Made by a program: the position numbers and the translations under genes. A DNA stretch of 13,178 bases from Ruminococcus callidus (GTDB lineage Bacteria > Bacillota > Clostridia > Oscillospirales > Ruminococcaceae), in contig NZ_JAJFCK010000054.1 in assembly GCF_020709055.1 (NCBI RefSeq), positions 1 to 13,178 of the forward strand. The letters are read 5' to 3'. Shown here in pieces: positions 5,515 through 12,616 of the stretch; the first letter of the stretch is position 1; the number at the start of each line of letters is the position of its first letter. Under the pieces are notes generated by a model. That model was not told the DNA's origin and made no database searches. It saw nothing but the letters and a program-made list of their open reading frames with translations.

Positions 5515-6378
5515 ATGAAAAAAACAGCCATTGCCCAGAGCGCTTTGACGCTTCTGGCGGTCACGGCGGGCGCATTTCTGATGGCGCTGAACACCAAGAC
5601 ATTTGTCAGCACAGGCGGACTCTATCCGGGCGGAATCACCGGACTGACGATTCTGCTCCAGCGTGCCTGCAACATGGCATTCCATGTGACACCGCCGTTC
5701 ACGCCCATCAACCTGCTGCTGAACGTCGTGCCGGTGTACATCGGATTTCGGTACATCGGGAAGCAGTTCACTCTGTACTCCTGCGTGATGATCGTGCTCA
5801 ACAGTGTGTTCACCGACCTGATCCCGGATTCGGTCATTACACAGGACGTGCTGCTCATCAGCATTTTTGGCGGCATCCTCAACGGCGTTGCCATCAGTAT
5901 CTGCCTGAATGCCGGTGCTACCTCCGGCGGAACAGACTTCATCTCCATCTATCTGTCGGAAAAGAGCAATATGGATTCGTTCTATCTGATCTTGGGGTTC
6001 AATGCGGTGATCCTCTGTATTGCCGGAATCCTGTTCGGCTGGGACAAGGCACTGTACTCCATCCTGTTTCAGTATGCCTCGACGATGGTGCTGCATTTGA
6101 TGTACAAAAAATTCCAGCAGAGCACGCTGTTTATCGTCACCAACCGTCCCGCCGAGGTGTGTCAGGCGATCTATGCGGTCAGCCAGCACGGAGCAACCAT
6201 TTTGGACGGCGAGGGAGCCTATGAACACTGCGAGCGGCAGATGGTATACTCGGTGGTTTCCGCTGCGCAGGCGAAAAAGGTGATCCATGCCGTGCAGAAA
6301 GTGGATGCCAGCGCATTCATCAATGAGATAAAAACGCAGAAGCTGCGGGGACGGTTTTATGTGCCAAAAGAAAAATAG
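5515..6378 (+). CDS. YitT-family membrane protein
   Basis: A 287-residue protein of the YitT family. The N-terminal two thirds are hydrophobic with about five to six membrane helices and two family motifs that look like an internal duplication: GGLYPGGITG near residues 33-42 and AGATSGGTDFISIY near residues 133-146. The C-terminal ~85 residues form the soluble DUF2179 domain (VTNRPAEVCQAIYAV, HGATILDGEGAY, LRGRFYVP). No transported substrate is established for the family, so no function is assigned. The start is ATG 5515, with AGGAGG at 5501-5506; an in-frame ATG at 5494 lacks such a site. It is a single-gene unit transcribed divergently from apbE. No convincing terminator follows it. Confidence 0.9.
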   Translation: MKKTAIAQSALTLLAVTAGAFLMALNTKTFVSTGGLYPGGITGLTILLQRACNMAFHVTPPFTPINLLLNVVPVYIGFRYIGKQFTLYSCVMIVLNSVFTDLIPDSVITQDVLLISIFGGILNGVAISICLNAGATSGGTDFISIYLSEKSNMDSFYLILGFNAVILCIAGILFGWDKALYSILFQYASTMVLHLMYKKFQQSTLFIVTNRPAEVCQAIYAVSQHGATILDGEGAYEHCERQMVYSVVSAAQAKKVIHAVQKVDASAFINEIKTQKLRGRFYVPKEK

Positions 6379-6425
6379 CGTAGAAATTTTTCGGTTTCGT
6401 GGGGGATTTTTGGGAAATCTGATGC

Positions 6426-6454
6426 TTGTATTTTGTCGAAAAATATGGTATCAT
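6426..6454 (+). promoter_or_regulatory. Promoter of the thrE-like gene
   Basis: -35 TTGTAT (6426-6431) and -10 TATCAT (6449-6454) with a 17-base spacer. The leader of about 80 nt holds an imperfect hairpin, GGTTTCAAT (6485-6493) with ATTGAACC (6501-6508), before the ribosome site. Confidence 0.6.
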
Positions 6455-6540
6455 AGATAGGTTGTATGATTGGCTTTCAGAGCCGGTTTCAATCGATGGG
6501 ATTGAACCAAATTTGATTTCGGAATTGGAGAGTGTTTTTC

Positions 6541-7863
6541 ATGGCAAAACTCAGAAAACAGCACATGACCATCCATTGGCATGACATCATTCAGGCGGAC
6601 AGCAATGTTCCCGCTGTGGATGCCACGCTAAAGGAAAAGGCGACCCTTGTGGGACGGCTTGGGCTGATGATGCTGTCTGTGGGAACCGGTGCGTGGCGTG
6701 TGCGGAATTCGATGAACAAGGTGTCCAGAAGTCTTGGGATTTCCTGTTCCGCCGACATTGGTCTGGTTTCCATTGAGTGTACCTGCATCGGGGACAATGA
6801 AACCTATACCCAGTCGCTTTCGCTGCCAACGACGGGTGTCAACACGGACAAGCTGATGGAACTGGAGATGTTTATGCGGGATTTCCCGGATTTGGCGGGG
6901 GAGTACTCCGTCAATCAGTTCCACGAGGTGCTGGATCACATCCAGAAAAAGCCCGCCAACTATAAGGCGTGGAATCTGGGGCTTGCCTCGGCGATTGCCT
7001 GCTGCGCATTTACCTTTTTGCTGGGCGGCGGTCCGGTGGAGATGATCTGCGCATTTTTTGGCGCAGGCGCCGGAAATTTTGTCCGGAAGCTGATGCTGAA
7101 CAGGAAGATCTCCCTGCTGGGGAATGTCGCCGTCAGTGTGGCGACCTCCTGTATTGTCTATGTGTTGACGATTCTTGCAGCGCAGAAGATCCTGGACATT
7201 TCCGCCGTGCATCAGGCGGGGTACATTTGCGCCATGCTCTTTGTCATTCCGGGATTTCCGCTGATTACGGGCGGTATCGACCTGGCAAAGCTGGACATGC
7301 GTTCCGGCCTGGAGCGAATTGCCTATGCGCTGCTGATTATCACCGCTGCAACGCTGACCGGCTGGGCGACCGCCATGGTGTTCCATTTCCAGCCGGCAGA
7401 TTTTCCGGACTTGCAGCTGCCCACCGTCACACGGATGCTGCTTCGCATTGCGACAAGTTTCTTCGGCGTATACGGATTCTCGCTGATGTTTAACAGCCCC
7501 CGCAAAATGGCGCTGACCGCCGGTCTGATTGGTATGCTCACCAACACGTTGCGTCTGGAACTCATCGATCTGGCAGGAATGCCGGTGGGAATCGCCGCGT
7601 TTATCGGCGCTTTTGCATCGGGCTGCATCGCCTCGCTGGTCAAGAAGTACATCGGCTTTCCCCGTATCTCTCTGACTGTTCCGGCAATTGTCATCATGGT
7701 ACCCGGACTGTACATGTACCGTGGCATTTACTACATGGGACTGAACGATGTCAGCAACGGTGCGCTGTGGCTGACCAAGGCCGTTCTGATCGTCATTGCG
7801 CTTCCCCTTGGACTGGTGGTCGCAAGACTCTGTACGGATAAGAACTTCAGACATTGTACCTGA
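6541..7863 (+). CDS. Threonine/serine exporter-family protein, fused ThrE form
   Basis: A 440-residue membrane protein joining the two halves of the ThrE family, which in many Firmicutes are separate genes (YjjP- and YjjB-type). Residues ~20-140 are the soluble N-terminal region with GTGAWRVRNSMNKVSRSLGI. About ten hydrophobic helices follow. The second half has the family segment PAIVIMVPGLYMYRGIYY near residues 379-396. The predicted role is proton-driven export of threonine, serine or similar small metabolites; the substrate here is inferred from the family. The start is ATG 6541, with GGAG at 6527-6530 placed 10 bases before it; a GTG at 6532 would sit directly on that site and is less likely. 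It is convergent with the HAD-fusion gene. Confidence 0.88.
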   Translation: MAKLRKQHMTIHWHDIIQADSNVPAVDATLKEKATLVGRLGLMMLSVGTGAWRVRNSMNKVSRSLGISCSADIGLVSIECTCIGDNETYTQSLSLPTTGVNTDKLMELEMFMRDFPDLAGEYSVNQFHEVLDHIQKKPANYKAWNLGLASAIACCAFTFLLGGGPVEMICAFFGAGAGNFVRKLMLNRKISLLGNVAVSVATSCIVYVLTILAAQKILDISAVHQAGYICAMLFVIPGFPLITGGIDLAKLDMRSGLERIAYALLIITAATLTGWATAMVFHFQPADFPDLQLPTVTRMLLRIATSFFGVYGFSLMFNSPRKMALTAGLIGMLTNTLRLELIDLAGMPVGIAAFIGAFASGCIASLVKKYIGFPRISLTVPAIVIMVPGLYMYRGIYYMGLNDVSNGALWLTKAVLIVIALPLGLVVARLCTDKNFRHCT

Positions 7864-7877
7864 TGCTTTTGATGTAA

Positions 7878-8037
7878 GAGCTTGTGTTCATAGGAAATAT
7901 AGGCGGATTTTCGAGCAAATTTTTTTGCAGACAAGGCAAAAATTTGCAGGCATACTTTCGTATGGCAAGAATTTTTCACGCAGTATGCAACAAAATTTGC
8001 CGAAAAGACGTAGATAGACGCCTATGAACACGAGCTC
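7878..8037. mobile_element. Complete 160-bp MITE-like element
   Basis: Terminal inverted repeats of 17 bp, GAGCTTGTGTTCATAGG (7878-7894) and CCTATGAACACGAGCTC (8021-8037), differ at one position. Both ends abut TAA (7875-7877 and 8038-8040), consistent with a 3-bp target duplication. The interior is a long imperfect palindrome: both arms contain TTTTCG followed by GCAAATTTT, and the centre is CATAC-TTTC-GTATG (7951-7964). There is no coding capacity. Partial relatives lie at 1-52 and 13125-13178. It sits between the thrE stop and its terminator. The mobilising transposase family is not evident; IS5-type groups can leave 3-bp duplications. Confidence 0.85.
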
Positions 8038-8050
8038 TAAATAACCGCAA

Positions 8051-8095
8051 CAGGCGGATGCCCTCCCATACGGGAAATGGCATCCGCCTGTTTTT
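8051..8095 (+). terminator. Terminator between convergent thrE-like and HAD-fusion genes
   Basis: CAGGCGGATGCC (8051-8062) pairs perfectly with GGCATCCGCCTG (8079-8090). The inner TCCC/GGGA extends the helix, and five T follow (8091-8095). It is strong on the plus strand for thrE and probably also stops the minus-strand operon that ends at 8105, though the minus-side T tract is poor. Confidence 0.88.
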
Positions 8096-8104
8096 GTGTT
8101 GGCT

Positions 8105-8758
8105 TTATCGCTGTGTTACAAATTGCAGGATTTCCTCTGGCGTGTGCAGAATGTGCGATGCGCCGTGTTCCAGCAGGAACGCCTCATCCCGAAAGCCCCA
8201 TGTCACGCTGAGGCAGGGCATATTGGCATTCTTTGCGGTTTCGATGTCCACATCGGAGTCGCCCACGTAGACCGCCTGTTCTCTGGGAATTTGCAGCTGG
8301 CGGAGCACCTCGTTAACGGAGTCCGGCGCAGGCTTTTTCCGTACGCCCTCCCGTTCACCGAGGGCTGCATCAAAGGTGTCCGGGAAATACATCTCGCACA
8401 GCTTCTGTACGGCAAAGTCCGCCTTGTTGGAAACGACTGCAACGGCGAAACCCTGCGCTTTCAGCTGGCGCAGCAGTGCCGGAATGCCGTCGTATGCCTT
8501 GGTCGTATCTTCGCAGTGTGCAGCGTAGTAGGGCTTGAAGTCCTCGTAGACCGCATCGATTTCCTGCCGTGGCGTTCCTGCGGGAACACCACGCTCGATG
8601 AGCTTATAAATGCCGTTTCCCACAAATCGCCGCACCTCGTCCAGCGTGCGAACGGGGAAGTTATGCTGTGTCAGCACGTGGTTTAGAGCATCTTTCAAAT
8701 CCTCCAGCGTGTCTAAAATTGTGCCGTCCATGTCAAAGATAACGAGTTTCCGGTTCAT
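8105..8758 (-). CDS. gph: Possible separately translated HAD phosphatase (internal start within the fusion gene)
   Basis: Alternative product of the same frame: ATG 8758 gives a 217-residue protein starting MNRKLVIFDMDGT, the usual length and N-terminus of phosphoglycolate phosphatase-like HAD enzymes. AAAAGGAGCAACAC precedes it, a good ribosome site. No stop codon separates it from the regulator, so a fusion product should also form. The substrate is not fixed by sequence; 2-phosphoglycolate is the family guess. Confidence 0.55.
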   Translation of the reverse strand: MNRKLVIFDMDGTILDTLEDLKDALNHVLTQHNFPVRTLDEVRRFVGNGIYKLIERGVPAGTPRQEIDAVYEDFKPYYAAHCEDTTKAYDGIPALLRQLKAQGFAVAVVSNKADFAVQKLCEMYFPDTFDAALGEREGVRKKPAPDSVNEVLRQLQIPREQAVYVGDSDVDIETAKNANMPCLSVTWGFRDEAFLLEHGASHILHTPEEILQFVTQR

Positions 8759-9454
8759 GTGTTGCTCCTTTTCTGTGGTGGTTCGGTGGAATTCCTGTTC
8801 AATCCGGTCATAATGCCGGTCAATTGCCTGCATGCATCCGGTGCGGTCTTTGCATTGGAGGGCACGGAGAATTTCGGCGTGTTCCGCACGCAGCTCCACC
8901 CTGGCAGGTTCGTCGGCACGTGCCATAACCTCGCCGATCCACTCCCGATAGATGTCCATGATTGCCTCCATCAGGCAGATCCACACTTTGTTCCCGGTGG
9001 CGCGGATCAGCGCATAGTGGAACTGCATATCCAGTTCTGCCTCGTCCCGTCCTGCCGGCGCCAGAACGCCGCACAGCGCCTCTTCCGCCTGCGCCTGAAA
9101 AGTGTCCGCCATGCCGTTCTCCATAATGGAAAGACAGACCGCCTTTTCGGTTTCCCGTCGGAACTGGCAGATGTCTTCTTGGGTGAGCTGGCGCATGAGA
9201 ATCATCAGCTTCAGCATAGCAGAGATCTGACGGGCGATGTTCTCCGCCAGATAGTTTCCGGAGCCTTGGCGGCACTCCACCGCACCCATGTGTTCCAGTG
9301 TGCGCAGTGCCTCACGGGTGGAGTTGCGGCTGATGGAGAGCGTCTCTGAAATGGCACGCTCTGTGGGCAAGCGCTCGCCCATGCGCAGGTCGCCGGATTC
9401 GATCAGATTGCAAATATAGCGGATGACTTTGGTGTATTCCCGATTGTTTCCCAT
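8105..9454 (-). CDS. FadR/GntR-family regulator fused in frame to a phosphoglycolate phosphatase-like HAD hydrolase
   Basis: A 449-residue reading frame with two complete domains. Residues 1-~72 are a GntR winged helix (RLPTERAISETLSISRNSTREALRTLE). Residues ~80-225 are an FCD ligand-binding domain of the FadR subfamily, with the metal-site pattern DMQFHYALIRATGN and EHAEILRAL...IDRHY. Residues 233-449 are a HAD phosphatase: DMDGT at 241-245 (nucleophile Asp241, acid Asp243), VVSNK, KKPAPD and YVGDSDVDIETAKNA. The HAD part is a normal-length stand-alone enzyme of the Gph type. Met233 (ATG 8758) has its own AAGGAG about 7 bases upstream, so it may also be made separately. The start at ATG 9454 is set by GAGGAG six bases before it; a TTG at 9460 is rejected. 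Third gene of the lrgAB operon, 12 bases after lrgB. It probably binds the TGGTnnnACCA site at the lrgA promoter. Confidence 0.85.
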   Translation of the reverse strand: MGNNREYTKVIRYICNLIESGDLRMGERLPTERAISETLSISRNSTREALRTLEHMGAVECRQGSGNYLAENIARQISAMLKLMILMRQLTQEDICQFRRETEKAVCLSIMENGMADTFQAQAEEALCGVLAPAGRDEAELDMQFHYALIRATGNKVWICLMEAIMDIYREWIGEVMARADEPARVELRAEHAEILRALQCKDRTGCMQAIDRHYDRIEQEFHRTTTEKEQHMNRKLVIFDMDGTILDTLEDLKDALNHVLTQHNFPVRTLDEVRRFVGNGIYKLIERGVPAGTPRQEIDAVYEDFKPYYAAHCEDTTKAYDGIPALLRQLKAQGFAVAVVSNKADFAVQKLCEMYFPDTFDAALGEREGVRKKPAPDSVNEVLRQLQIPREQAVYVGDSDVDIETAKNANMPCLSVTWGFRDEAFLLEHGASHILHTPEEILQFVTQR

Positions 9455-9466
9455 GGACAACTCCTC

Positions 9467-10159
9467 TTACAGAATGGCGGAAAAGAGTGATGCGCCAACT
9501 ACGGTCATAATGCCGGCAACGCCGATGGAGAGGCTGCTCATTGCGCCCTCCACTTCGCCGATCTCCATTGCCTTAGCGGTGCCGATGGCGTGGGCAGAGG
9601 TGCCGATGGCAATGCCCTTTGCCACAGGTTCCGTGATGCGGAAAATTTTGCACACAAGCTCTGCGATAATATTCCCCAGAATGCCGGTGATGATGATGAC
9701 AGCAACCGTCAGGTTGACGTAGCCGCCCAGCTCCTCGGAAACGCCCATGCCGATGGCGGTGGTGATGGACTTGGGGAGGAAGGTGACGTATTCCTCGTGG
9801 TTCAGCTTGAAGAACACCGCCATGACCAGAATGCTGCAAAGGCTGGTGATGACACCGCTGGTGATGCCGATGGATACTGCTTTCAGGTTCTTTTTCAGCA
9901 GGTCGAACTTCTCATAGAGCGGTACTGCCAGACAAACAGTTGCTGGTGTGAGCAGGTAGCTCAGATATTTTGCGCTGACATAATAGGTGTCGTAATCGAT
10001 GTGTCCCACTATTAGTACCACAACGGTAATGACGATGGAGATCAGCAGCGGATTCAGGAACGGCAGCTTGAACTTGCGCTGCAGCAGCATGCCGATGCCA
10101 TAGGAGATGATGCTGATGGAAGCACCAAAAAATACAGAGTCCTGAAAAAAATCATTCAT
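9467..10159 (-). CDS. lrgB: LrgB-family membrane protein
   Basis: A 230-residue protein of the LrgB/CidB family, normal in length, with about six to seven membrane helices. Family segments visible: KLPFLNPLLISI, SYLLTPATVCLAVPLYE, FLPKSITTAIGMGVSEELGG, IAIGTSAHAIGTAKAMEIGE and GVAGIMTVVGA. LrgAB-type proteins were first linked to murein hydrolase control. Related pairs act as pyruvate transporters (PftAB in Bacillus subtilis), and the plant homologue PLGG1 carries glycolate and glycerate. The start is ATG 10159, overlapping the lrgA stop by 8 bases and giving the family-typical N-terminus MNDFFQDSVFFG. A longer reading from 10276 would overlap lrgA extensively and is rejected. The ribosome site is weak, so translation is probably coupled to lrgA. 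Confidence 0.92.
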   Translation of the reverse strand: MNDFFQDSVFFGASISIISYGIGMLLQRKFKLPFLNPLLISIVITVVVLIVGHIDYDTYYVSAKYLSYLLTPATVCLAVPLYEKFDLLKKNLKAVSIGITSGVITSLCSILVMAVFFKLNHEEYVTFLPKSITTAIGMGVSEELGGYVNLTVAVIIITGILGNIIAELVCKIFRITEPVAKGIAIGTSAHAIGTAKAMEIGEVEGAMSSLSIGVAGIMTVVGASLFSAIL

Positions 10160-10520
10160 GATGACACGCTTTCTTTCTGTCCCGCCGGATGACGGCCTGT
10201 GTGATTTTGCCCGCTGCAGCCATGACCAGAAATGTGGAGAGAACGGTGATGACCAGATAGGGGATGATCTTCGCACGGATGATGCCCCACGATTCCATGA
10301 GTCCCACTGCCGCCGGAATGAACATCAGCGGCATGATCTCAATGAGGAAGATGGCGGTGTCTTTGACATAGTCCAGCTTGAGAAATCCCGTTTGCAGACA
10401 GACGAACATCAGCGCAAATCCCCAGATACTCGCCGGAATGGGGAGCGGAATCAGCAGGTTAAGCAGTTCTCCCGCAAAGGAGAGAATCAGGATGATTCCG
10501 AATTGTTTGAGATACTTCAT
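10152..10520 (-). CDS. lrgA: CidA/LrgA-family membrane protein
   Basis: A 122-residue holin-like protein with four predicted membrane helices and the family patterns LLIPLPIPASIWGFALMF and LIEIMPLMFIPAAVGLME, then a basic tail (RRDRKKACHHE). It is the usual partner of LrgB and is encoded first in the operon. AAGGAA lies about 8 bases before ATG 10520. With the neighbouring phosphatase and FadR-type regulator, a metabolite-transport role (pyruvate, glycolate or similar) is at least as likely as autolysis control; that is inference. Confidence 0.92.
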   Translation of the reverse strand: MKYLKQFGIILILSFAGELLNLLIPLPIPASIWGFALMFVCLQTGFLKLDYVKDTAIFLIEIMPLMFIPAAVGLMESWGIIRAKIIPYLVITVLSTFLVMAAAGKITQAVIRRDRKKACHHE

Positions 10521-10540
10521 TTAATTTTCCTTCTTTTTCG

Positions 10541-10555
10541 ATTGGTACTACCAAT
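10541..10555. promoter_or_regulatory. FadR-type operator at the lrgA promoter
   Basis: ATTGGTACTACCAAT is a perfect palindrome around one central base. It contains TGGT-nnn-ACCA, the consensus core bound by FadR-subfamily GntR regulators such as FadR and LldR. It overlaps the last two bases of the -10 and covers the start site, so binding should repress. The third gene of this operon encodes such a regulator, which implies autoregulation. Confidence 0.8.
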
Positions 10556-10582
10556 TATACTGCGGCGGATGCCGGATGTCAA
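10554..10582 (-). promoter_or_regulatory. Consensus sigma-A promoter of the lrgA operon
   Basis: On the minus strand the -35 is TTGACA (10577-10582) and the -10 is TATAAT (10554-10559) with a 17-base spacer, a perfect match to consensus. The leader is short, about 27 nt. A promoter this strong usually needs tight repression, which fits the operator on top of it. Confidence 0.9.
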
Positions 10583-10853
10583 GGGATTCGGTCGAAAACC
10601 GTCAGGTTATACAAAGTTCCTTCCAAAAGTGAAATGTGCGTTGACATGTGGCGTTTTGGCGCGCTGAACGGAATTGAACGGTTTTGCACGATTTTACGGG
10701 AAACGCATCCCGATTTTAAAAAAATCGATTCCATATGGTATCAATTTCATCAAAATGGGCATGATTTTTTTGTGAAAATATACAATAGCTGTGAGATGAA
10801 TTCGTTCAATTCGCTGAAATTGACGCTTTTTGAAAGATTTTGACTGAAAAGAC
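10583..10853. other. AT-rich intergenic region without a supported gene
   Basis: No convincing gene. A 69-codon reading frame (10634-10843) lacks a good ribosome site and recognisable composition. Small palindromes are present: CGGGA/TCCCG around 10697-10712, and TCAATT (10806-10811) with AATTGA (10818-10823). None is followed by a clear T tract. Confidence 0.5.
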
Positions 10854-10882
10854 TTGGCCTCAAATGAATTCTGTGGTATTCT
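10854..10882 (+). promoter_or_regulatory. fruR: Candidate promoter of the fru operon
   Basis: -35 TTGGCC (10854-10859) and -10 TATTCT (10877-10882) with a 17-base spacer, about 65 bases before the fruR start. The match is moderate, as expected for a regulated promoter. Confidence 0.5.
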
Positions 10883-10917
10883 TATCTTGCAAAGGACGAA
10901 AGAATTCAAAAGAATTC
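10866..10917. promoter_or_regulatory. Repeated GAATTC boxes, candidate FruR operator
   Basis: GAATTC occurs at 10866-10871 (in the promoter spacer), 10902-10907 and 10912-10917. The last two form a 10-bp direct repeat (AGAATTCAAA, AGAATTCAGA), one helix turn apart, just after the expected start site. A fourth lies at 10798-10803. DeoR-family repressors often bind such repeats; assignment to FruR is by position only. Confidence 0.45.
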
Positions 10918-10945
10918 AGAAACGCGCAAAGGAGGTGCGTTTGAA

Positions 10946-11695
10946 ATGTTAACAGAAGAACGGTTTGCGATTATTTTGGAGACAGTCCAGCAGAAGCGAA
11001 GCGTTCGGGTGACGGAGCTGTGTGCATTGCTGAATGCGTCGGTTTCCACCGTGCGGCGAGACATCAACACGCTGGCGGAAATGGGAAAGCTGGTCAAGGT
11101 GCACGGCGGCGCCATTGCCCTGAATGAGAGCAGCTTTTCCGCTGTGGAAAAGGATATGACCGAAAAGGCACAGCTTTTCACGGAGGAAAAAGAAGCAATC
11201 GCCCGCTATGCAGCGTCTTTGGTAGATGAGGACGATTTTGTGTACATCGATGCGGGAACGACCACGGAGAAGATGATCGACTACCTGCCGCAAAAGCGTG
11301 TGACGTTCGTGACCAACGGCTTCATCCATGCCAGAAAGCTGGCACAGAGAGGGTTTCGGGTCTACATCCCCGGCGGAGAACTGAAACTTTCCACAGAGGC
11401 GATCATCGGCACAGAATGTATACTGACGCTGAACAACTACAACTTTACCAAGTGCTTCATGGGAACGAACGGAATCTCCGTTCATGCGGGGTTCTCCACC
11501 CACGATATCAGCGAGGGCAGTGTGAAAACCGCTGTGATCGACAACAGCATCCAGACCTATGTGCTCTCCGATCACTCCAAATTCGGCAAGGTGACTTCTG
11601 TGACATTTGCGCAGCTCAATCGTGGACAGATCATTACAGATCGGCTGCCGGATAAAACATACAGCAGCTATACATCCATCAAGGAGGTTATGTAA
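10946..11695 (+). CDS. fruR: DeoR-family repressor of the fructose operon
   Basis: A 249-residue DeoR/GlpR-family regulator. The N-terminal helix-turn-helix spans residues ~3-58 (RSVRVTELCALLNASVSTVRRDINTLAEMGKL), followed by VHGGAIAL. The C-terminal sugar-phosphate sensor domain has DAGTTTEKM, VTNG, GGELK and SDHSKFGK. Its position directly before fruK and fruA, the standard fruRKA order, makes it the fru repressor, probably released by fructose 1-phosphate. The start is ATG 10946, with AAAGGAGG ending 10 bases upstream. It ends two bases before fruK, whose ribosome site AAGGAGG (11681-11687) lies inside its last codons. Confidence 0.92.
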   Translation: MLTEERFAIILETVQQKRSVRVTELCALLNASVSTVRRDINTLAEMGKLVKVHGGAIALNESSFSAVEKDMTEKAQLFTEEKEAIARYAASLVDEDDFVYIDAGTTTEKMIDYLPQKRVTFVTNGFIHARKLAQRGFRVYIPGGELKLSTEAIIGTECILTLNNYNFTKCFMGTNGISVHAGFSTHDISEGSVKTAVIDNSIQTYVLSDHSKFGKVTSVTFAQLNRGQIITDRLPDKTYSSYTSIKEVM

Positions 11696-11697
11696 CT

Positions 11698-12603
11698 ATG
11701 ATATACACCGTGACATTCAATCCGGCGATTGACTATGTGGTGCATGCGGACGACATGCAGGTCGGGGCAGTGAATCGCTCCAGGCAGGAGGAGGTTTACT
11801 TTGGCGGAAAGGGCATCAACGTCTCCGTGGTGCTTCATGAGCTGGGGCTTGCATCCAAGGCGCTGGGATTTGTCGCCGGCTTTACAGGGGAGGCAATTGA
11901 ACAGGGGCTGAGAGCGGACGGCATTGAAACCGATTTCATCCATCTGGAAAAGGGCTTCTCCAGAATTAACGTCAAGATCAAATCCGGTGAAGAGACCGAA
12001 CTGAACGGACAGGGCCCGGAAATTCCGGAAGACAAGCTCCGGCAGCTGTTTGACCAGCTGGAGCAGGTGCAGGACGGCGATACGATCATTCTGGCGGGCA
12101 GCATTCCGGCTTCTCTGCCGGCGGACGTTTACGAGCAGATTCTGCGGCATCTCTCCGGTAAGCAGGTGCGTGCCGTGGTGGATGCGACCAGGGATCTTCT
12201 GGTCAATGTCCTGAAATACAAGCCGTTCCTCATCAAGCCCAACAACTTTGAACTGGGCGAGATCTTCGGCGTGCCGCTGAAAGACGATGTGGACGAGATC
12301 GTGCGCTATGCCGGAAAGCTGCAGGAAATGGGTGCAAGAAATGTGCTGGTTTCTATGGCAGGCGACGGTGCAGTGCTTCTGGACGAGAACGGCGGGGTGC
12401 ATGCCTGCGGCGTTTGCAAGGGAACAGTCAAGAATTCCGTGGGTGCCGGAGATTCCATGGTTGCCGGATTTGTGGCTGGCTGTGAGACCGGCGACTATGA
12501 CTATGCGCTGAAGCTGGGAACAGCAACCGGCGGTGCTACGGCATTCTCCGAGGGGCTGGCGAAAAAAGAACTGATTGCGGAGCTATTGCAGCAATTGATG
12601 TGA
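11698..12603 (+). CDS. fruK: 1-phosphofructokinase
   Basis: A 301-residue PfkB-family sugar kinase that converts fructose 1-phosphate and ATP to fructose 1,6-bisphosphate, after import by the fructose PTS. Family features: MIYTVTFNPAIDYVV at the N-terminus, the substrate-binding GGKGINVS at 36-43, KPNNFELGEIFG mid-protein, and the catalytic GAGDS at 249-253 (base Asp252). Length is normal and no damage is visible. It lies between fruR and fruA in one operon and is translationally close to fruR. Confidence 0.96.
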   Translation: MIYTVTFNPAIDYVVHADDMQVGAVNRSRQEEVYFGGKGINVSVVLHELGLASKALGFVAGFTGEAIEQGLRADGIETDFIHLEKGFSRINVKIKSGEETELNGQGPEIPEDKLRQLFDQLEQVQDGDTIILAGSIPASLPADVYEQILRHLSGKQVRAVVDATRDLLVNVLKYKPFLIKPNNFELGEIFGVPLKDDVDEIVRYAGKLQEMGARNVLVSMAGDGAVLLDENGGVHACGVCKGTVKNSVGAGDSMVAGFVAGCETGDYDYALKLGTATGGATAFSEGLAKKELIAELLQQLM

Positions 12604-12616
12604 GTAGGTAAAGAAT

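Noticed and set aside
5461..6288. 275-codon minus-strand frame opposite the yitT-like gene
   Set aside because: Antisense shadow; the opposite strand has clear YitT motifs, promoter and AGGAGG.
6628..7854. 408-codon minus-strand frame opposite the thrE-like gene
   Set aside because: Low-complexity Gln/His/Arg-rich translation typical of an antisense shadow, with no domain and no ribosome site.
10634..10843. 69-codon plus-strand frame between lrgA and fruR
   Set aside because: No good ribosome site, no recognisable motif, and it sits in AT-rich intergenic DNA.
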